DNA from: Mycolicibacterium goodii
GTDB taxonomy: Bacteria > Actinomycetota > Actinomycetes > Mycobacteriales > Mycobacteriaceae
Assembly: GCF_001187505.1 (NCBI RefSeq)
Contig: NZ_CP012150.1
Coordinates: 6,110,048 to 6,174,047, forward strand
Direction: 5' to 3'
Length of the DNA stretch: 64,000 bases
Below, piece by piece: positions 38,905-47,791 of this stretch. The position numbers and the translations under genes were made by a program. The number at the start of each line of letters is the position of its first letter. Positions within the stretch are counted from its first letter, which is position 1. Below the pieces are notes generated by a model that made no database searches, was not told the origin of the DNA, and saw only the letters and a list, made by a program, of their open reading frames with translations.

Positions 38905-39010
38905 GCCGATCTGACAACGGTCGAAGTCAGGTATTGCCGTGGCTCCAAGATAAAAGTAACGTCAGTTTCAGGTTTCGCCGCCACGGTCCCTCGCCCATCG
39001 GAGCCACCTC

Positions 39011-40126
39011 ATGGAATCGTTCATCCAGCTGCGCAAAGGCAGGACGCCCAGGCGCCTTCACGCCAACCTGGACGGCCTCAAAGACGACGAACTCGGCCGC
39101 GGCGGGTTCACCGGGCGCACCGCCGTCATGTACCGGCGCAGCGACCCGACGGCCTACCGCACCGTCGGTCCCCTGCGCCCCACCGACGTACTGAGTTCGG
39201 AGCTCAAACCCGCCGACGCCACCGACGCGCGCGGCCTGCCGATGCGGCTGTTCCACAACGCCGACTGCCAGGTACTGCTGTCGCGTCGCAGCCAGGAGAT
39301 GCCGTTCTACGTCCGCTACGTCGACGGGGACCTGCTGTCGTTCGTGCACACCGGTTCGGGGTCGCTGGAGACCGAGTTCGGCCCGCTGGACTACCGCACG
39401 GGCGACTGGATCTACATCCCGAAAGCGTGCACGTGGCGCCAGGTGCCGCGAGACGAGTCCACGCTGCTGATGATCCAGGCCACCGACGAATTCCGGGTGC
39501 CCCCGCCCGGCACGCTCGGCAGGCACTTCCCGTTCGACCCGGCGCAGGCCGTGATCCCCGAACCGCAGCCCATCGACGACGGCACCGGCCCGCAGACCGA
39601 CGGTGAGTACGAGGTCCGGCTCATCCACGCCGAGACAGCCGGGGCCGCAACCACCTCTCTCTACTACCGACACCATCCGCTCGACGTGGAAGGCTGGCGC
39701 GGGGACAACTTCGCCTTCACCTTCAACATCTCCGACTACAACGTCGTCACCTCCGACAGCGTGCACCTGCCACCGACCGTGCACCTGTTCATGCAGGCGA
39801 CCGGCGTCTACGTGATGAACTTCCTGCCCAAGCCCGCCGAATCGGTGCCGGGCACCGAACGCACGCCGTGGTACCACCGCAACGTCGACTACGACGAGAT
39901 CGCGTTCTTCCACGGCGGATCGTTGTACGGGATCCCGATGCCACCCGGCCTGATCTCGCATGCGCCGCAAGGTGTTCACCACGGCGCCCCGGAAAAGGCC
40001 CGCGAGCGGGCCCGCCGCACGTTCGACGAGTTCGACCGCGTGGACTGGAAGGTGATCTCCATCGACACCCGCCGCCGGCTCATCCCGTCCGATGAGATCC
40101 TCGCCAACGATTTGGGGCAGCACTAG
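39011..40126 (+). CDS. Homogentisate 1,2-dioxygenase-like protein
   Basis: A 371-residue protein with a bicupin fold resembling homogentisate dioxygenase, which opens the aromatic ring of homogentisate using Fe(II). Candidate iron ligands are His289 and Glu296 in WYHRNVDYDE and His323/His324 in GVHHGA. This is shorter than the usual HGD of about 430-440 residues, and the His-Glu spacing differs by one, so the substrate may be different. It is directly followed (no gap) by an alpha/beta hydrolase gene, unlike classic hmgA-fahA pairs. It begins the catabolic operon. Confidence 0.8.
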   Translation: MESFIQLRKGRTPRRLHANLDGLKDDELGRGGFTGRTAVMYRRSDPTAYRTVGPLRPTDVLSSELKPADATDARGLPMRLFHNADCQVLLSRRSQEMPFYVRYVDGDLLSFVHTGSGSLETEFGPLDYRTGDWIYIPKACTWRQVPRDESTLLMIQATDEFRVPPPGTLGRHFPFDPAQAVIPEPQPIDDGTGPQTDGEYEVRLIHAETAGAATTSLYYRHHPLDVEGWRGDNFAFTFNISDYNVVTSDSVHLPPTVHLFMQATGVYVMNFLPKPAESVPGTERTPWYHRNVDYDEIAFFHGGSLYGIPMPPGLISHAPQGVHHGAPEKARERARRTFDEFDRVDWKVISIDTRRRLIPSDEILANDLGQH

Positions 40127-41353
40127 ATGACAACCACCCGAGAACCCGTCAGGCACGAGTACGAACGCGTCCCGTATCTGATCGCCTACCGGAACAACTC
40201 GGCGGTGCGCGATGTCTACGGCGGCGTCGCCGACCTCGTGGTGCTGGAGAGCCACCTGCTCAAACCCGCCGACACGCCGTCGGACACCGTGCTGGTTTTC
40301 ATGCACCCGATCGGCGGCGGGGCCTACCTGCCGATGATCAACGGTCTGGCGCGCGCGGGCCACCACGTCATCTACTGCAACAGCCGGTTCCGGGGTACCG
40401 ACTCGGCGCTGCTGATGGAGAAGGTGGTCGAGGACCTCGGCGAGTGCATCAAGGACGCCAAGAACCGGCTGGGCTACTCCAAGGTGGTGCTGGCCGGATG
40501 GAGTGGTGGCGGTTCGCTTTCGGTGTTCTATCAGCAGCAGGCGCAGAACCCGACCGTGACCGCGAGCCCGTCCGGTGACGGCCCCGATCTGACCAAGCTG
40601 GGCCTGATCCCGGCCGACGGCATCATGCTGCTCGCGGCGCACATCAGCCGCCACGGCACCCTCACCGAGTGGCTCGACGCGTCGATTCTCGACGAGTCCG
40701 ATCCCAGCAGACGCGATCCCGAGTTGGACCTCTACAACCCCGACAATCCGAACCGGCCGCCCTACACACCGGAGTTCCTGGAGCGTTACCGTGCCGCGCA
40801 GATCGCACGTAACCGGCGGATCACCAAGTGGGTCAAGGAGAAACTCGCCGAACTCAAGGCCGCGGGCCGTCATGATGACGAGTTCGCGTTCGTCGTGCAC
40901 GGCACCATGGCCGATCCGCGCTGGCTCGACCCGACCGTCGATCCCAACCAACGCAAACCCGGCACGTGCTATCTGGGAGATCCGCAGGTGGTCAACAACT
41001 CCCCCGTCGGCCTGGCGCGGTTCTGCACGCTGCGCAGCTGGCTGTCGCAGTGGAGTTACGACGACGCCAACGGTGACGCGGTCAAGGCCGGTCCGGACAT
41101 CGCCGTGCCCGCGCTGGTGATCGGCAACCTGGCCGACGACGCGTGCACGCCCAGTCACACCCGGCGCCTGTTCGAGGCCATCGGCCACCCCGACAAGGAA
41201 ATGTACGAGATCCCCGGCGCCAACCACTATTACGCGGGCCCGGATCAACGCGAGACATTGCGCCAGGCCGTCGGAATCTGCACGGACTGGCTGCACCGGC
41301 ACGGGTTTTCGGTGCCGGTCGCGCAGGCGACGACCGGAGGTTCGGCACGGTGA
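40127..41353 (+). CDS. Alpha/beta hydrolase of the catabolic cluster
   Basis: A 408-residue hydrolase. The nucleophile elbow GWSGGGS gives Ser126, and the C-terminal His is in GANHYYAG. An inserted region (about 170-290), rich in charged residues, probably forms a large cap. Starts directly after the dioxygenase-like gene and overlaps the CoA-transferase as GTGA. It may cleave the product of the dioxygenase or a lactone or ester substrate; this is inferred from context only. Confidence 0.85.
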   Translation: MTTTREPVRHEYERVPYLIAYRNNSAVRDVYGGVADLVVLESHLLKPADTPSDTVLVFMHPIGGGAYLPMINGLARAGHHVIYCNSRFRGTDSALLMEKVVEDLGECIKDAKNRLGYSKVVLAGWSGGGSLSVFYQQQAQNPTVTASPSGDGPDLTKLGLIPADGIMLLAAHISRHGTLTEWLDASILDESDPSRRDPELDLYNPDNPNRPPYTPEFLERYRAAQIARNRRITKWVKEKLAELKAAGRHDDEFAFVVHGTMADPRWLDPTVDPNQRKPGTCYLGDPQVVNNSPVGLARFCTLRSWLSQWSYDDANGDAVKAGPDIAVPALVIGNLADDACTPSHTRRLFEAIGHPDKEMYEIPGANHYYAGPDQRETLRQAVGICTDWLHRHGFSVPVAQATTGGSAR

Positions 41354-42552
41354 GCACAGGAGCACTCGACGGGGTGCGGGTTCTCGAACTCGGCACGCTG
41401 ATCTCCGGCCCGTTCGCCGGGCGGCTGCTCGGCGACATGGGTGCCGAGGTGATCAAGATCGAGCTACCCGGCGCGCCTGATCCGCTGCGCACATGGGGCC
41501 AGGCCGAACTCGACGGGCACCACTTCTTCTGGACCGTGCACGCCCGCAACAAGAAAACCGTCACGCTCGATCTGCGCAGAGCCAACGGGCGCGAGCTGTT
41601 CCTCGAACTCGTCGACCGCTCCGACATCATCGTCGAGAACTTCCGGCCCGGCACCCTGGAGAGGTGGGATCTGGGTTACGACGTTCTGCGGCACCGCAAC
41701 AAGGGCATCATCCTGGTGCGGGTGTCCGGGTACGGGCAGACCGGACCGGACGCGGGCAAGGCCGGCTACGCCTCGGTGGCCGAGGCGGTCAGCGGGTTGC
41801 GGCACATGAACGGGTTCCCGGGCGGGCCGCCGCCGCGGCTGGCGCTGTCGCTGGGTGACAGCCTGGCGGGGATGTTCGCCGCGCAGGGGGCGCTCGCGGC
41901 GCTGTACCGCCGCAGCATCACCGGTGAGGGACAGGTGGTCGACACCGCCCTCACCGAATCCTGCTTGGCCATCCAGGAATCCACCATCCCCGACTACGAC
42001 GTGGGCGGTGTGGTGCGCGGGCCGTCGGGAACGCGTCTTGAGGGCATCGCGCCGTCGAACATTTACCAGAGTGCCGACGGCAGCTGGGTGGTGATCGCGG
42101 CCAACCAGGACACCGTGTTCGGCAGACTGTGTGCGGCGATGGGCCGCCCCGAACTCGCCGAGGACGAACGGTTCTCCAATCACGGTGCGCGCGGACGCAA
42201 TCAGGACGAGCTGGACAAAATCATCGGGGACTGGGCCGCGCAGCGCCAACCCGACGAGATCATCTCGACGCTGTCGGACGCCGGCGTGATCGCCGGGCCC
42301 ATCAACACCGTCGCCGAGGTCGTCACCGATCCGCAACTGCAGGCCCGCGGCATGATCGCCGACCACTGGGACGAGCGGGTGCAGCGCACCATCAAGGGCC
42401 CCGGCATCGTCCCGGTACTGTCGGAGTCTCCTGGAACCATCCGCAACGCCGGCTCCGCGCGGCCCGGTCAGCACAACGACGAGATCTACCGCGGGCTGCT
42501 GGGACACACCGCCGAAGAGTTACAGGCGCTGCACGACGAAGGGGTGCTGTGA
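41350..42552 (+). CDS. Class III (CaiB/BaiF) CoA-transferase
   Basis: A 400-residue enzyme that moves CoA between carboxylic acids. The family start RVLELGTLISGPFAGRLLGD, the RNKKTVTLDLR block, and the catalytic Asp170 in LSLGDSLAGMFA are present. The GTG start overlaps the hydrolase stop; earlier in-frame codons lie inside the hydrolase gene. It probably activates a pathway acid to its CoA thioester for the downstream lyase and dehydrogenase. Confidence 0.94.
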   Translation: MSTGALDGVRVLELGTLISGPFAGRLLGDMGAEVIKIELPGAPDPLRTWGQAELDGHHFFWTVHARNKKTVTLDLRRANGRELFLELVDRSDIIVENFRPGTLERWDLGYDVLRHRNKGIILVRVSGYGQTGPDAGKAGYASVAEAVSGLRHMNGFPGGPPPRLALSLGDSLAGMFAAQGALAALYRRSITGEGQVVDTALTESCLAIQESTIPDYDVGGVVRGPSGTRLEGIAPSNIYQSADGSWVVIAANQDTVFGRLCAAMGRPELAEDERFSNHGARGRNQDELDKIIGDWAAQRQPDEIISTLSDAGVIAGPINTVAEVVTDPQLQARGMIADHWDERVQRTIKGPGIVPVLSESPGTIRNAGSARPGQHNDEIYRGLLGHTAEELQALHDEGVL

Positions 42553-43454
42553 TGAACCTGCCCGCCCACGTCGACATCCGTGAGGTCTGCCTGCGCGACG
42601 GCCTGCAGATCGAACGGCCGATTCCGTTGTCGGCCAAGGTCGAAATCCTCGAGGCCATCGTCGCAACCGGGGTGCGCGAGGTCGAGGCCACGGCGTTCGT
42701 CTCACCGAGCAAGGTCCCGGCGTTGGCCGACGCGGCCGAACTCGCCGCGCAGCTGCCGCGATTCCCCGACGTCGAGTTCTCCGCGCTGGTGGCCAGCCCC
42801 AACGGCGCCAAGCGCGCCATCGCCGCCGGTCTGCACTCCATCGAGTACGTGGTGTCGGCCGCCGACAGCCACAGCCGCGCCAACGTGGGCCGTTCCAGTG
42901 CCGAGGCCACCGCGCAGATCGCCGAGATCGTCGCGATCGCCCATGACAGCGACACCTCGGTCGAGGTCATCATCGCGACCGCCTGGGACTGCCCGTTCGA
43001 CGGCCCCACCGATCCGCAGCGCGTCCTCGACATCGTCTCGGCGGCGGTCGGATACGGCGTGGACCGGTTGGCCATCGCCGACACCATCGGCACCACGACG
43101 CCGCGCCGCGTGACGACGCTGGTCGGGCAGGTGCGCCCGCTGATCGGTGATCTGCCGCTGGGCGCCCACTTCCACAACACCCGCGGAGCCGGTCTGGCCA
43201 GCGCGTATGCCGCGGTCCAGGCAGGTATCACCCGGCTCGACGCCTCGGTGGGCGGGCTCGGCGGGTGCCCGTTCGCACCCGGCGCCAGCGGCAACATCGC
43301 GACCGAGGACCTGGTATACCTGCTGCGCGACAGCGACATCGGGGTCGACGTCGACCTGCACGCGGCGATCGAGGCCGCCCGCGTCGCCCAACGCGCCGTC
43401 GGGCACGACCTGCCGAGCGCACTGTTACGCGCGGGCGACCGGCTACCGGGCTAG
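42552..43454 (+). CDS. HMG-CoA lyase-like (DRE-TIM) enzyme
   Basis: A 300-residue TIM-barrel lyase related to hydroxymethylglutaryl-CoA lyase. REVCLRDGLQ at the start supplies the metal-binding Asp16 and Arg15, HFHNTRG holds metal ligands His206 and His208, and Cys239 in GLGGCPFAPGASGN is the active-site cysteine of this family. It cleaves 3-hydroxy-3-methylacyl-CoA-type compounds to acetyl-CoA and a ketone or keto acid. The substrate here may be another branched 3-hydroxyacyl-CoA. The start ATG overlaps the transferase stop by one base (TGATG). Confidence 0.9.
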   Translation: MNLPAHVDIREVCLRDGLQIERPIPLSAKVEILEAIVATGVREVEATAFVSPSKVPALADAAELAAQLPRFPDVEFSALVASPNGAKRAIAAGLHSIEYVVSAADSHSRANVGRSSAEATAQIAEIVAIAHDSDTSVEVIIATAWDCPFDGPTDPQRVLDIVSAAVGYGVDRLAIADTIGTTTPRRVTTLVGQVRPLIGDLPLGAHFHNTRGAGLASAYAAVQAGITRLDASVGGLGGCPFAPGASGNIATEDLVYLLRDSDIGVDVDLHAAIEAARVAQRAVGHDLPSALLRAGDRLPG

Positions 43455-43459
43455 CCACC

Positions 43460-44071
43460 ATGGCATCCGGTGAGCTGGGCTCGAAGGGCCGCCAGACCCG
43501 AACGGCGATCGAGCTCGCCGCTCGGAAATTGTTCGCCGAACGTGGATTTCACGGCACCACACTGGCCGACATCACGGCGGCGGCGGGCAAGAGCCCCGCG
43601 GTGTTCTACCGGTATTTCGCCGACAAAGAAGATCTGCTGGCCGCACTGGCCGAGTCGTTCCTGCACGATGTCGTCGAGCCGTCCGGGCTGAACCTGCAAC
43701 TACCGGACTCCCCGGACGATTCTGAGTTCTTCACGTCGGTGGTGACCGGATACTGGAACATGTTCAAACAGAACATCGGCATCATGATCGCGGTGGCGCA
43801 GCTGGCGGCCACGCAGCAGCGTTTCGCCGACGTACAGAACAGTTTCCGCAAGTTCGGCATCGACATCGTGGTGGCCTCGGTGCGCCGGGCCCAGGAGCAG
43901 GGACACGCGGCGGGGCTGGTGCCCGAGCACATCGGCGCGGCGATCGCGTTGCTGTTCGAGAACTTCACCACGGTGTTCGTGGGTTCCTCCGGGCTCGGCG
44001 TCGAGCTCGACGACCGGGAAGCCATCACCACCCTCGCGACGATCTGGAAGAAAACCCTGTACGGCTTCTGA
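43460..44071 (+). CDS. TetR-family transcriptional regulator
   Basis: A 203-residue repressor with an N-terminal helix-turn-helix (about 10-60; IELAARKLFAERGFHGTTLADIT then SPAVFYRYFADKEDLL) and a helical ligand-binding domain. It is placed inside the catabolic operon, between the lyase and acyl-CoA dehydrogenase genes, so it probably senses a pathway CoA ester and controls the cluster. The ATG at 43460 is chosen because the longer upstream frame lies within the lyase gene. Confidence 0.93.
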   Translation: MASGELGSKGRQTRTAIELAARKLFAERGFHGTTLADITAAAGKSPAVFYRYFADKEDLLAALAESFLHDVVEPSGLNLQLPDSPDDSEFFTSVVTGYWNMFKQNIGIMIAVAQLAATQQRFADVQNSFRKFGIDIVVASVRRAQEQGHAAGLVPEHIGAAIALLFENFTTVFVGSSGLGVELDDREAITTLATIWKKTLYGF

Positions 44072-44082
44072 AGGAGATCAAC

Positions 44083-45327
44083 GTGGATTTCACCCTCCCC
44101 GAGCATCTTCGGGATCTGCTCGCCGAGATGGACGAGTTCATCGAGGCCGAGATCAAGCCGCTGGAACGCGAGAACATCCAGTTCTTCGACCATCGCCGTG
44201 AACATGCACGCACCGATTGGGACAACGGCGGTGTCCCCCGGCGGGAGTGGGAGGACCTGCTCGCCGAGATGCGCAGGCGCGCCGACGCAGCGGGGTGGTT
44301 GCGCTACGGGTTACCCGCGCGGTTCGGCGGGCGCGACGGCACCAATCTGGATATGGCCGTCATCCGGGAACACCTGGCCCACAAGGGTCTCGGTTTGCAC
44401 AACGATCTGCAGGACGAGTCCTCGATCGTCGGGAACTTCCCCCAGGTCATCATGATGGACCGGTTCGGCACCGAGGCCCAGAAGGCCGAATGGGTCGAGG
44501 CGATGATCACCGGCGAGCGGTCGATGGCGTTCGGTCTCACCGAACCGCGGCACGGCTCGGACGCCACCTGGCTGGAGACCACCGCGGTGCGCGACGGTGA
44601 CGGCTGGATCGTCAACGGCGCCAAGCGCTGGAACACCGGCGTGCACCGCGCCACCCACGACCTGATCTTCGCCCGCACCTCGGGTGAACGCGGGCAGGCC
44701 CGCGGCATCACGGCGTTCCTGGTGCCCACCGACTCCCCCGGTTGCCACGTGCCGTTCTACTGGTGGACGTTCAACATGCCCACCGATCACGGCGAGGTCG
44801 AGTTGACCAATGTGCGGGTGCCCGACGACGCGGTGCTCGGTGAGGTCGACCACGGACTTGAGGTGGGCCAGACCTTCCTGCACGAGAACCGGATCCGGCA
44901 GGCCGCGAGCAGCCTGGGGGCCGCGCAGTACTGCATCGACCGCGCGGTGGCCTACGCGGGCGAGCGTGAGGTGTTCGGAAAGCCACTTTCGGTCAACCAG
45001 GCCGTGCAGTGGCCGCTGGTCGAACTGCAGACCGAGGCCCAGATGGTCCGCCTGCTGGTCTATTACGCGGCAACGCAACTCGACGCCAACCACCACATGG
45101 AGGTGTCGGACAAGGTGTCGATGGCCAACTACCGCGCCAACCGCCTGGTGTGCGAGGCCGCCGACCGCGCCATGCAGGTGCACGGCGGCATCGGCTACAG
45201 CAGGCATGAACCGTTCGAGCACATCTACCGCCACCACCGCCGCTACCGCATCACCGAAGGCGCCGAGGAGATCCAGATGCGCCGGGTGGCCCAGCGGCTG
45301 TTCGGATTCGGCAGGGCGAAGAAGTGA
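44083..45327 (+). CDS. Acyl-CoA dehydrogenase family enzyme (LvaC/ACAD11-like partner)
   Basis: A 414-residue flavoenzyme with MAFGLTEPRHGSDATWL, WIVNGAKRWNTG, a middle block ending in HENRIRQAASSLGAAQ, and the C-terminal MQVHGGIGYSRHEPFEHIYRHHR region. A strong AAGGAGAT site precedes the GTG. The gene is translationally coupled (GTGA) to an APH-type kinase gene and a DUF6285 gene, the arrangement of bacterial LvaC-LvaA-LvaB. In that system the dehydrogenase-fold protein acts on 4-phospho-acyl-CoA. Ordinary beta-oxidation is the alternative. Confidence 0.93.
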   Translation: MDFTLPEHLRDLLAEMDEFIEAEIKPLERENIQFFDHRREHARTDWDNGGVPRREWEDLLAEMRRRADAAGWLRYGLPARFGGRDGTNLDMAVIREHLAHKGLGLHNDLQDESSIVGNFPQVIMMDRFGTEAQKAEWVEAMITGERSMAFGLTEPRHGSDATWLETTAVRDGDGWIVNGAKRWNTGVHRATHDLIFARTSGERGQARGITAFLVPTDSPGCHVPFYWWTFNMPTDHGEVELTNVRVPDDAVLGEVDHGLEVGQTFLHENRIRQAASSLGAAQYCIDRAVAYAGEREVFGKPLSVNQAVQWPLVELQTEAQMVRLLVYYAATQLDANHHMEVSDKVSMANYRANRLVCEAADRAMQVHGGIGYSRHEPFEHIYRHHRRYRITEGAEEIQMRRVAQRLFGFGRAKK

Positions 45328-46319
45328 CCGCCCCCGACGTGCGAGGTGTCGTCGCCCTGAGCGACCGGCTCACCGACGTACTCACCCCGGTGCTCGGTGC
45401 CGACGTGAGTGTCGAGAAGCTGCGGGAGCTCACCGGCGGGGCCAGCCGCACCACGTGGTCGTTCGAGGCGGTGACGGCCTCACAGCGCCGCGCGTTGATC
45501 CTGCGCGCCGGCCCGCCCGACGAGCTGCACGCCGGCATGGAGCTGGAGGCCGGTGCACTACGTTCGGCGGCCGCGGCCGGCGCCCCGGTACCCCGCGTGC
45601 TGGTCGCCGACGATTCCCCTGCGGCACTGGGCAATCCATATCTGGTGTGCGATTTCGTGCCCGGTGAGACCATCGTGCGCCGGATCCAGCGGCAACTCGA
45701 CGACGCGGGACGGGCGAGGCTGCTCACGCAGTGCGCAGAGGCGCTGGCCGCCATCCACCGCGCCCAACCACCCTCCGGCATCGGCCTGACCGAACTGGAC
45801 CAGGTGGATCAGTGGCGTGATCAACTCGACGAGATGGGTGACACCACAGCGACTTTCGAGTGGGCCTTCCGGTGGCTGGCTACCAACCGACCACCGGCGT
45901 CGCCACCGCGGTTGGTGCACGGCGATTTCCGGATGGGGAACCTGATCGTCGAAGGCGCGGACCTGGCGGCCGTGCTGGACTGGGAACTGGTGCACATCGG
46001 CGAGGCCTACGAGGACCTCGCGTGGTTCTGTATCCGAGCATGGCGTTTCGGCGCACCGGAGGATCTGGCGGCAGGTGGCCTGGGCAGCATCGAGAGCTTC
46101 CTGACCGCCTACGAGGACGCCAGCGGCATGACCCTCGACCGCGCGGCGATCCGCTGGTGGCTCGTGCTCGCGACATTGCGCTGGGGCGTGATCTGCCGGT
46201 ATCAGGCCGAGCGGCACCTGAGCGGCCGGACACGTTCGGTGGAACTGGCGACCATCGGCCGCCGCGTCTGCGAAACCGAATGGGACATCTTGACGTTGCT
46301 GGACGGGGGCGCCTCATGA
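45324..46319 (+). CDS. APH-family kinase, candidate 4-hydroxyacyl-CoA kinase (LvaA-like)
   Basis: A 331-residue phosphotransferase of the aminoglycoside-kinase fold. The catalytic loop LVHGDFRMGN gives His199, Asp201 and Asn206, and the metal Asp219 is in LDWE. Not a likely resistance gene: it overlaps an acyl-CoA dehydrogenase gene on one side and a DUF6285 gene on the other. In LvaA and the fused ACAD10/ACAD11 of animals, this kind of kinase phosphorylates the 4-hydroxyl of acyl-CoAs. The function here is inferred from this context. Confidence 0.9.
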   Translation: MTAPDVRGVVALSDRLTDVLTPVLGADVSVEKLRELTGGASRTTWSFEAVTASQRRALILRAGPPDELHAGMELEAGALRSAAAAGAPVPRVLVADDSPAALGNPYLVCDFVPGETIVRRIQRQLDDAGRARLLTQCAEALAAIHRAQPPSGIGLTELDQVDQWRDQLDEMGDTTATFEWAFRWLATNRPPASPPRLVHGDFRMGNLIVEGADLAAVLDWELVHIGEAYEDLAWFCIRAWRFGAPEDLAAGGLGSIESFLTAYEDASGMTLDRAAIRWWLVLATLRWGVICRYQAERHLSGRTRSVELATIGRRVCETEWDILTLLDGGAS

Positions 46320-46672
46320 CCGGCGGGCACGGCAGGCCGACGGCGGCCGAACTGGTGGCCGCGGTCGCCGAATTCCTCGACACCGAGGTGCGCGCGGCGA
46401 CGGCGCCCGGCGGTGCGAACGCCGGGGCGGTCAACTTCCACGCCAGGGTGGCGGCCAACGCGTTGCGGATGGTCGAACGCGAACTGCTCGCCGCCGAACC
46501 GGTCGACGCGCTCTCGGCCATGAACAGGTTGGGTTTCGACGACGAGGCCGCGTTCGCCGCGGCAATCCGCGCCGGTGACCTCGACGGCCGGCCCGATGAG
46601 GTGACGGCGTGCCTGCGGGCCCTGGTGAAAAGCCGCCTCGACGTCGCCCACCCCGGTTATGACGCGCCGTAA
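46316..46672 (+). CDS. DUF6285-like small protein (LvaB-like)
   Basis: A 118-residue helical protein beginning HGRPTAAELVAAVAEFLDTEV, which is characteristic of DUF6285. It contains FHARVAANALRMVEREL. Starts with ATGA overlap on the kinase stop. In the levulinate pathway of Pseudomonas a small protein of this type is needed for the kinase, so it may be a kinase subunit. Family assignment is from recognition, not from a search. It ends the operon, 8 bases before a convergent methyltransferase. Confidence 0.8.
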   Translation: MTGGHGRPTAAELVAAVAEFLDTEVRAATAPGGANAGAVNFHARVAANALRMVERELLAAEPVDALSAMNRLGFDDEAAFAAAIRAGDLDGRPDEVTACLRALVKSRLDVAHPGYDAP

Positions 46673-46679
46673 CCGCAGG

Positions 46680-47309
46680 TCAGAGCCGACGCGCCCGGGC
46701 CAGCCAGGCGGGCTCGTCGACCTGCGTGCCCACCGACAGCCCGATGGCCTCGGCATGCGCCGGGCCGACCACACCGCGGTAGATCGTCGTCTCGAGCGCC
46801 TCGAGTTCCCAGCCGCCGCCGAACGCGCCACGGATCTGGTCTTCGCTGACCTGCGGACCGAATCCGCGCCCGGCATCCGAGAGGGCCAGCACATGCACCG
46901 TGCCGCCCGGGCGGCATCCGGCGTGCAGGCTCGCGACGTAGGTTTGCCGGTCGGCGTCGTCGAAGATGTGGAACAGCGCGCTGTCGAGGATGGTGTCGTA
47001 GCCGCCGCGGGTACCGAGCGCCATCGCGTCGCCGACCTCGAACCGCGCGTCGACGCCGCATCGCTCGGCGTTCTGCCGCGCCATGTCGATGGCGTGCGGC
47101 GAGAAGTCGATGCCAAGGACGTCATATCCCCGGCGTGTCAGCAGGATCGTGTGTTCCCCGGCGCCGCAACCCACGTCGAGCACCCGGCCGCGGAAGCCGC
47201 CGGCGCGCTCCAACTCGATCACCGCGGGTTGCGGCTCGCCGATCACCCACGGCGCGGTTCGGGAAATGTAGGCGTCATCGAAGAGTTCACGTGGCGGTGT
47301 CGTATCCAT
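46680..47309 (-). CDS. SAM-dependent methyltransferase
   Basis: A 209-residue class I methyltransferase. The SAM-binding motif I VLDVGCGAGEHT is at about 43-54, followed by GIDFSPHAI and LDSALFHIF. The substrate cannot be told. It is encoded opposite the catabolic operon. The short gap to the next plus-strand gene holds promoters for both. Confidence 0.88.
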   Translation of the reverse strand: MDTTPPRELFDDAYISRTAPWVIGEPQPAVIELERAGGFRGRVLDVGCGAGEHTILLTRRGYDVLGIDFSPHAIDMARQNAERCGVDARFEVGDAMALGTRGGYDTILDSALFHIFDDADRQTYVASLHAGCRPGGTVHVLALSDAGRGFGPQVSEDQIRGAFGGGWELEALETTIYRGVVGPAHAEAIGLSVGTQVDEPAWLARARRL

Positions 47310-47368
47310 GCATCCGAGTCTTCAACCTCAACAACTCTTCAGGTCAAGCCCCGAGGAAGGTGTGTGCG

Positions 47369-47770
47369 ATGGCCGTGATCGACGTTGCGCTGCTCGACGA
47401 TGTCGCGAACCGGTTGTTCGGCGCGATCGAGCGCGGCGACCGCGCCGCCGTCGCCGCCCTGTGGTCCGATGACATCAGGGTGTGGCATTCCGGTGATCCC
47501 AGTGACAACGAGCGGGCCCGCGCGCTGCGTGTGATCGACTGGTTCATCGAGGCCACCGCCGAGCGGCGCTACGAGATCCTGGAACGGCAGTTCTTCGACG
47601 GCGGCTTCGTGCAGCAGCACGTCGTGCACGCGACCGGCCGCGCCGGCGCGCGGGTCGACCTGCGGGTCTGCATCGTCATCAAGGTGCGCGCCGACGGCCT
47701 GATCACCCGCATCGACGAATATTTCGACCCCAAAGACATCGCACCGCTGCTCGATCAGGTGGCAAGCTGA
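47369..47770 (+). CDS. NTF2-like (SnoaL-type) domain protein
   Basis: A 133-residue protein with the cone-shaped NTF2-like fold, judged from FGAIERGDRAAVAALWSDD at the start and KVRADGLITRIDEYFDP at the end. Such proteins are small isomerases, hydrolases or ligand binders. The ATG at 47369 follows GAGGAAGG. Precedes the YceI gene by 21 bases, so likely co-transcribed. Specific role unknown. Confidence 0.82.
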   Translation: MAVIDVALLDDVANRLFGAIERGDRAAVAALWSDDIRVWHSGDPSDNERARALRVIDWFIEATAERRYEILERQFFDGGFVQQHVVHATGRAGARVDLRVCIVIKVRADGLITRIDEYFDPKDIAPLLDQVAS

Positions 47771-47791
47771 TCGCAGCGAACGGGAGGCGCC

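Noticed and set aside
38927..41365. Open frame of 812 codons on the minus strand across the dioxygenase-like and hydrolase genes
   Set aside because: Antisense shadow; the plus-strand frames have clear catalytic motifs and coupled starts.
45324..46319. Aminoglycoside resistance kinase
   Set aside because: The APH fold is shared by many small-molecule kinases; tight coupling to acyl-CoA dehydrogenase and DUF6285 genes points to acyl-CoA metabolism.
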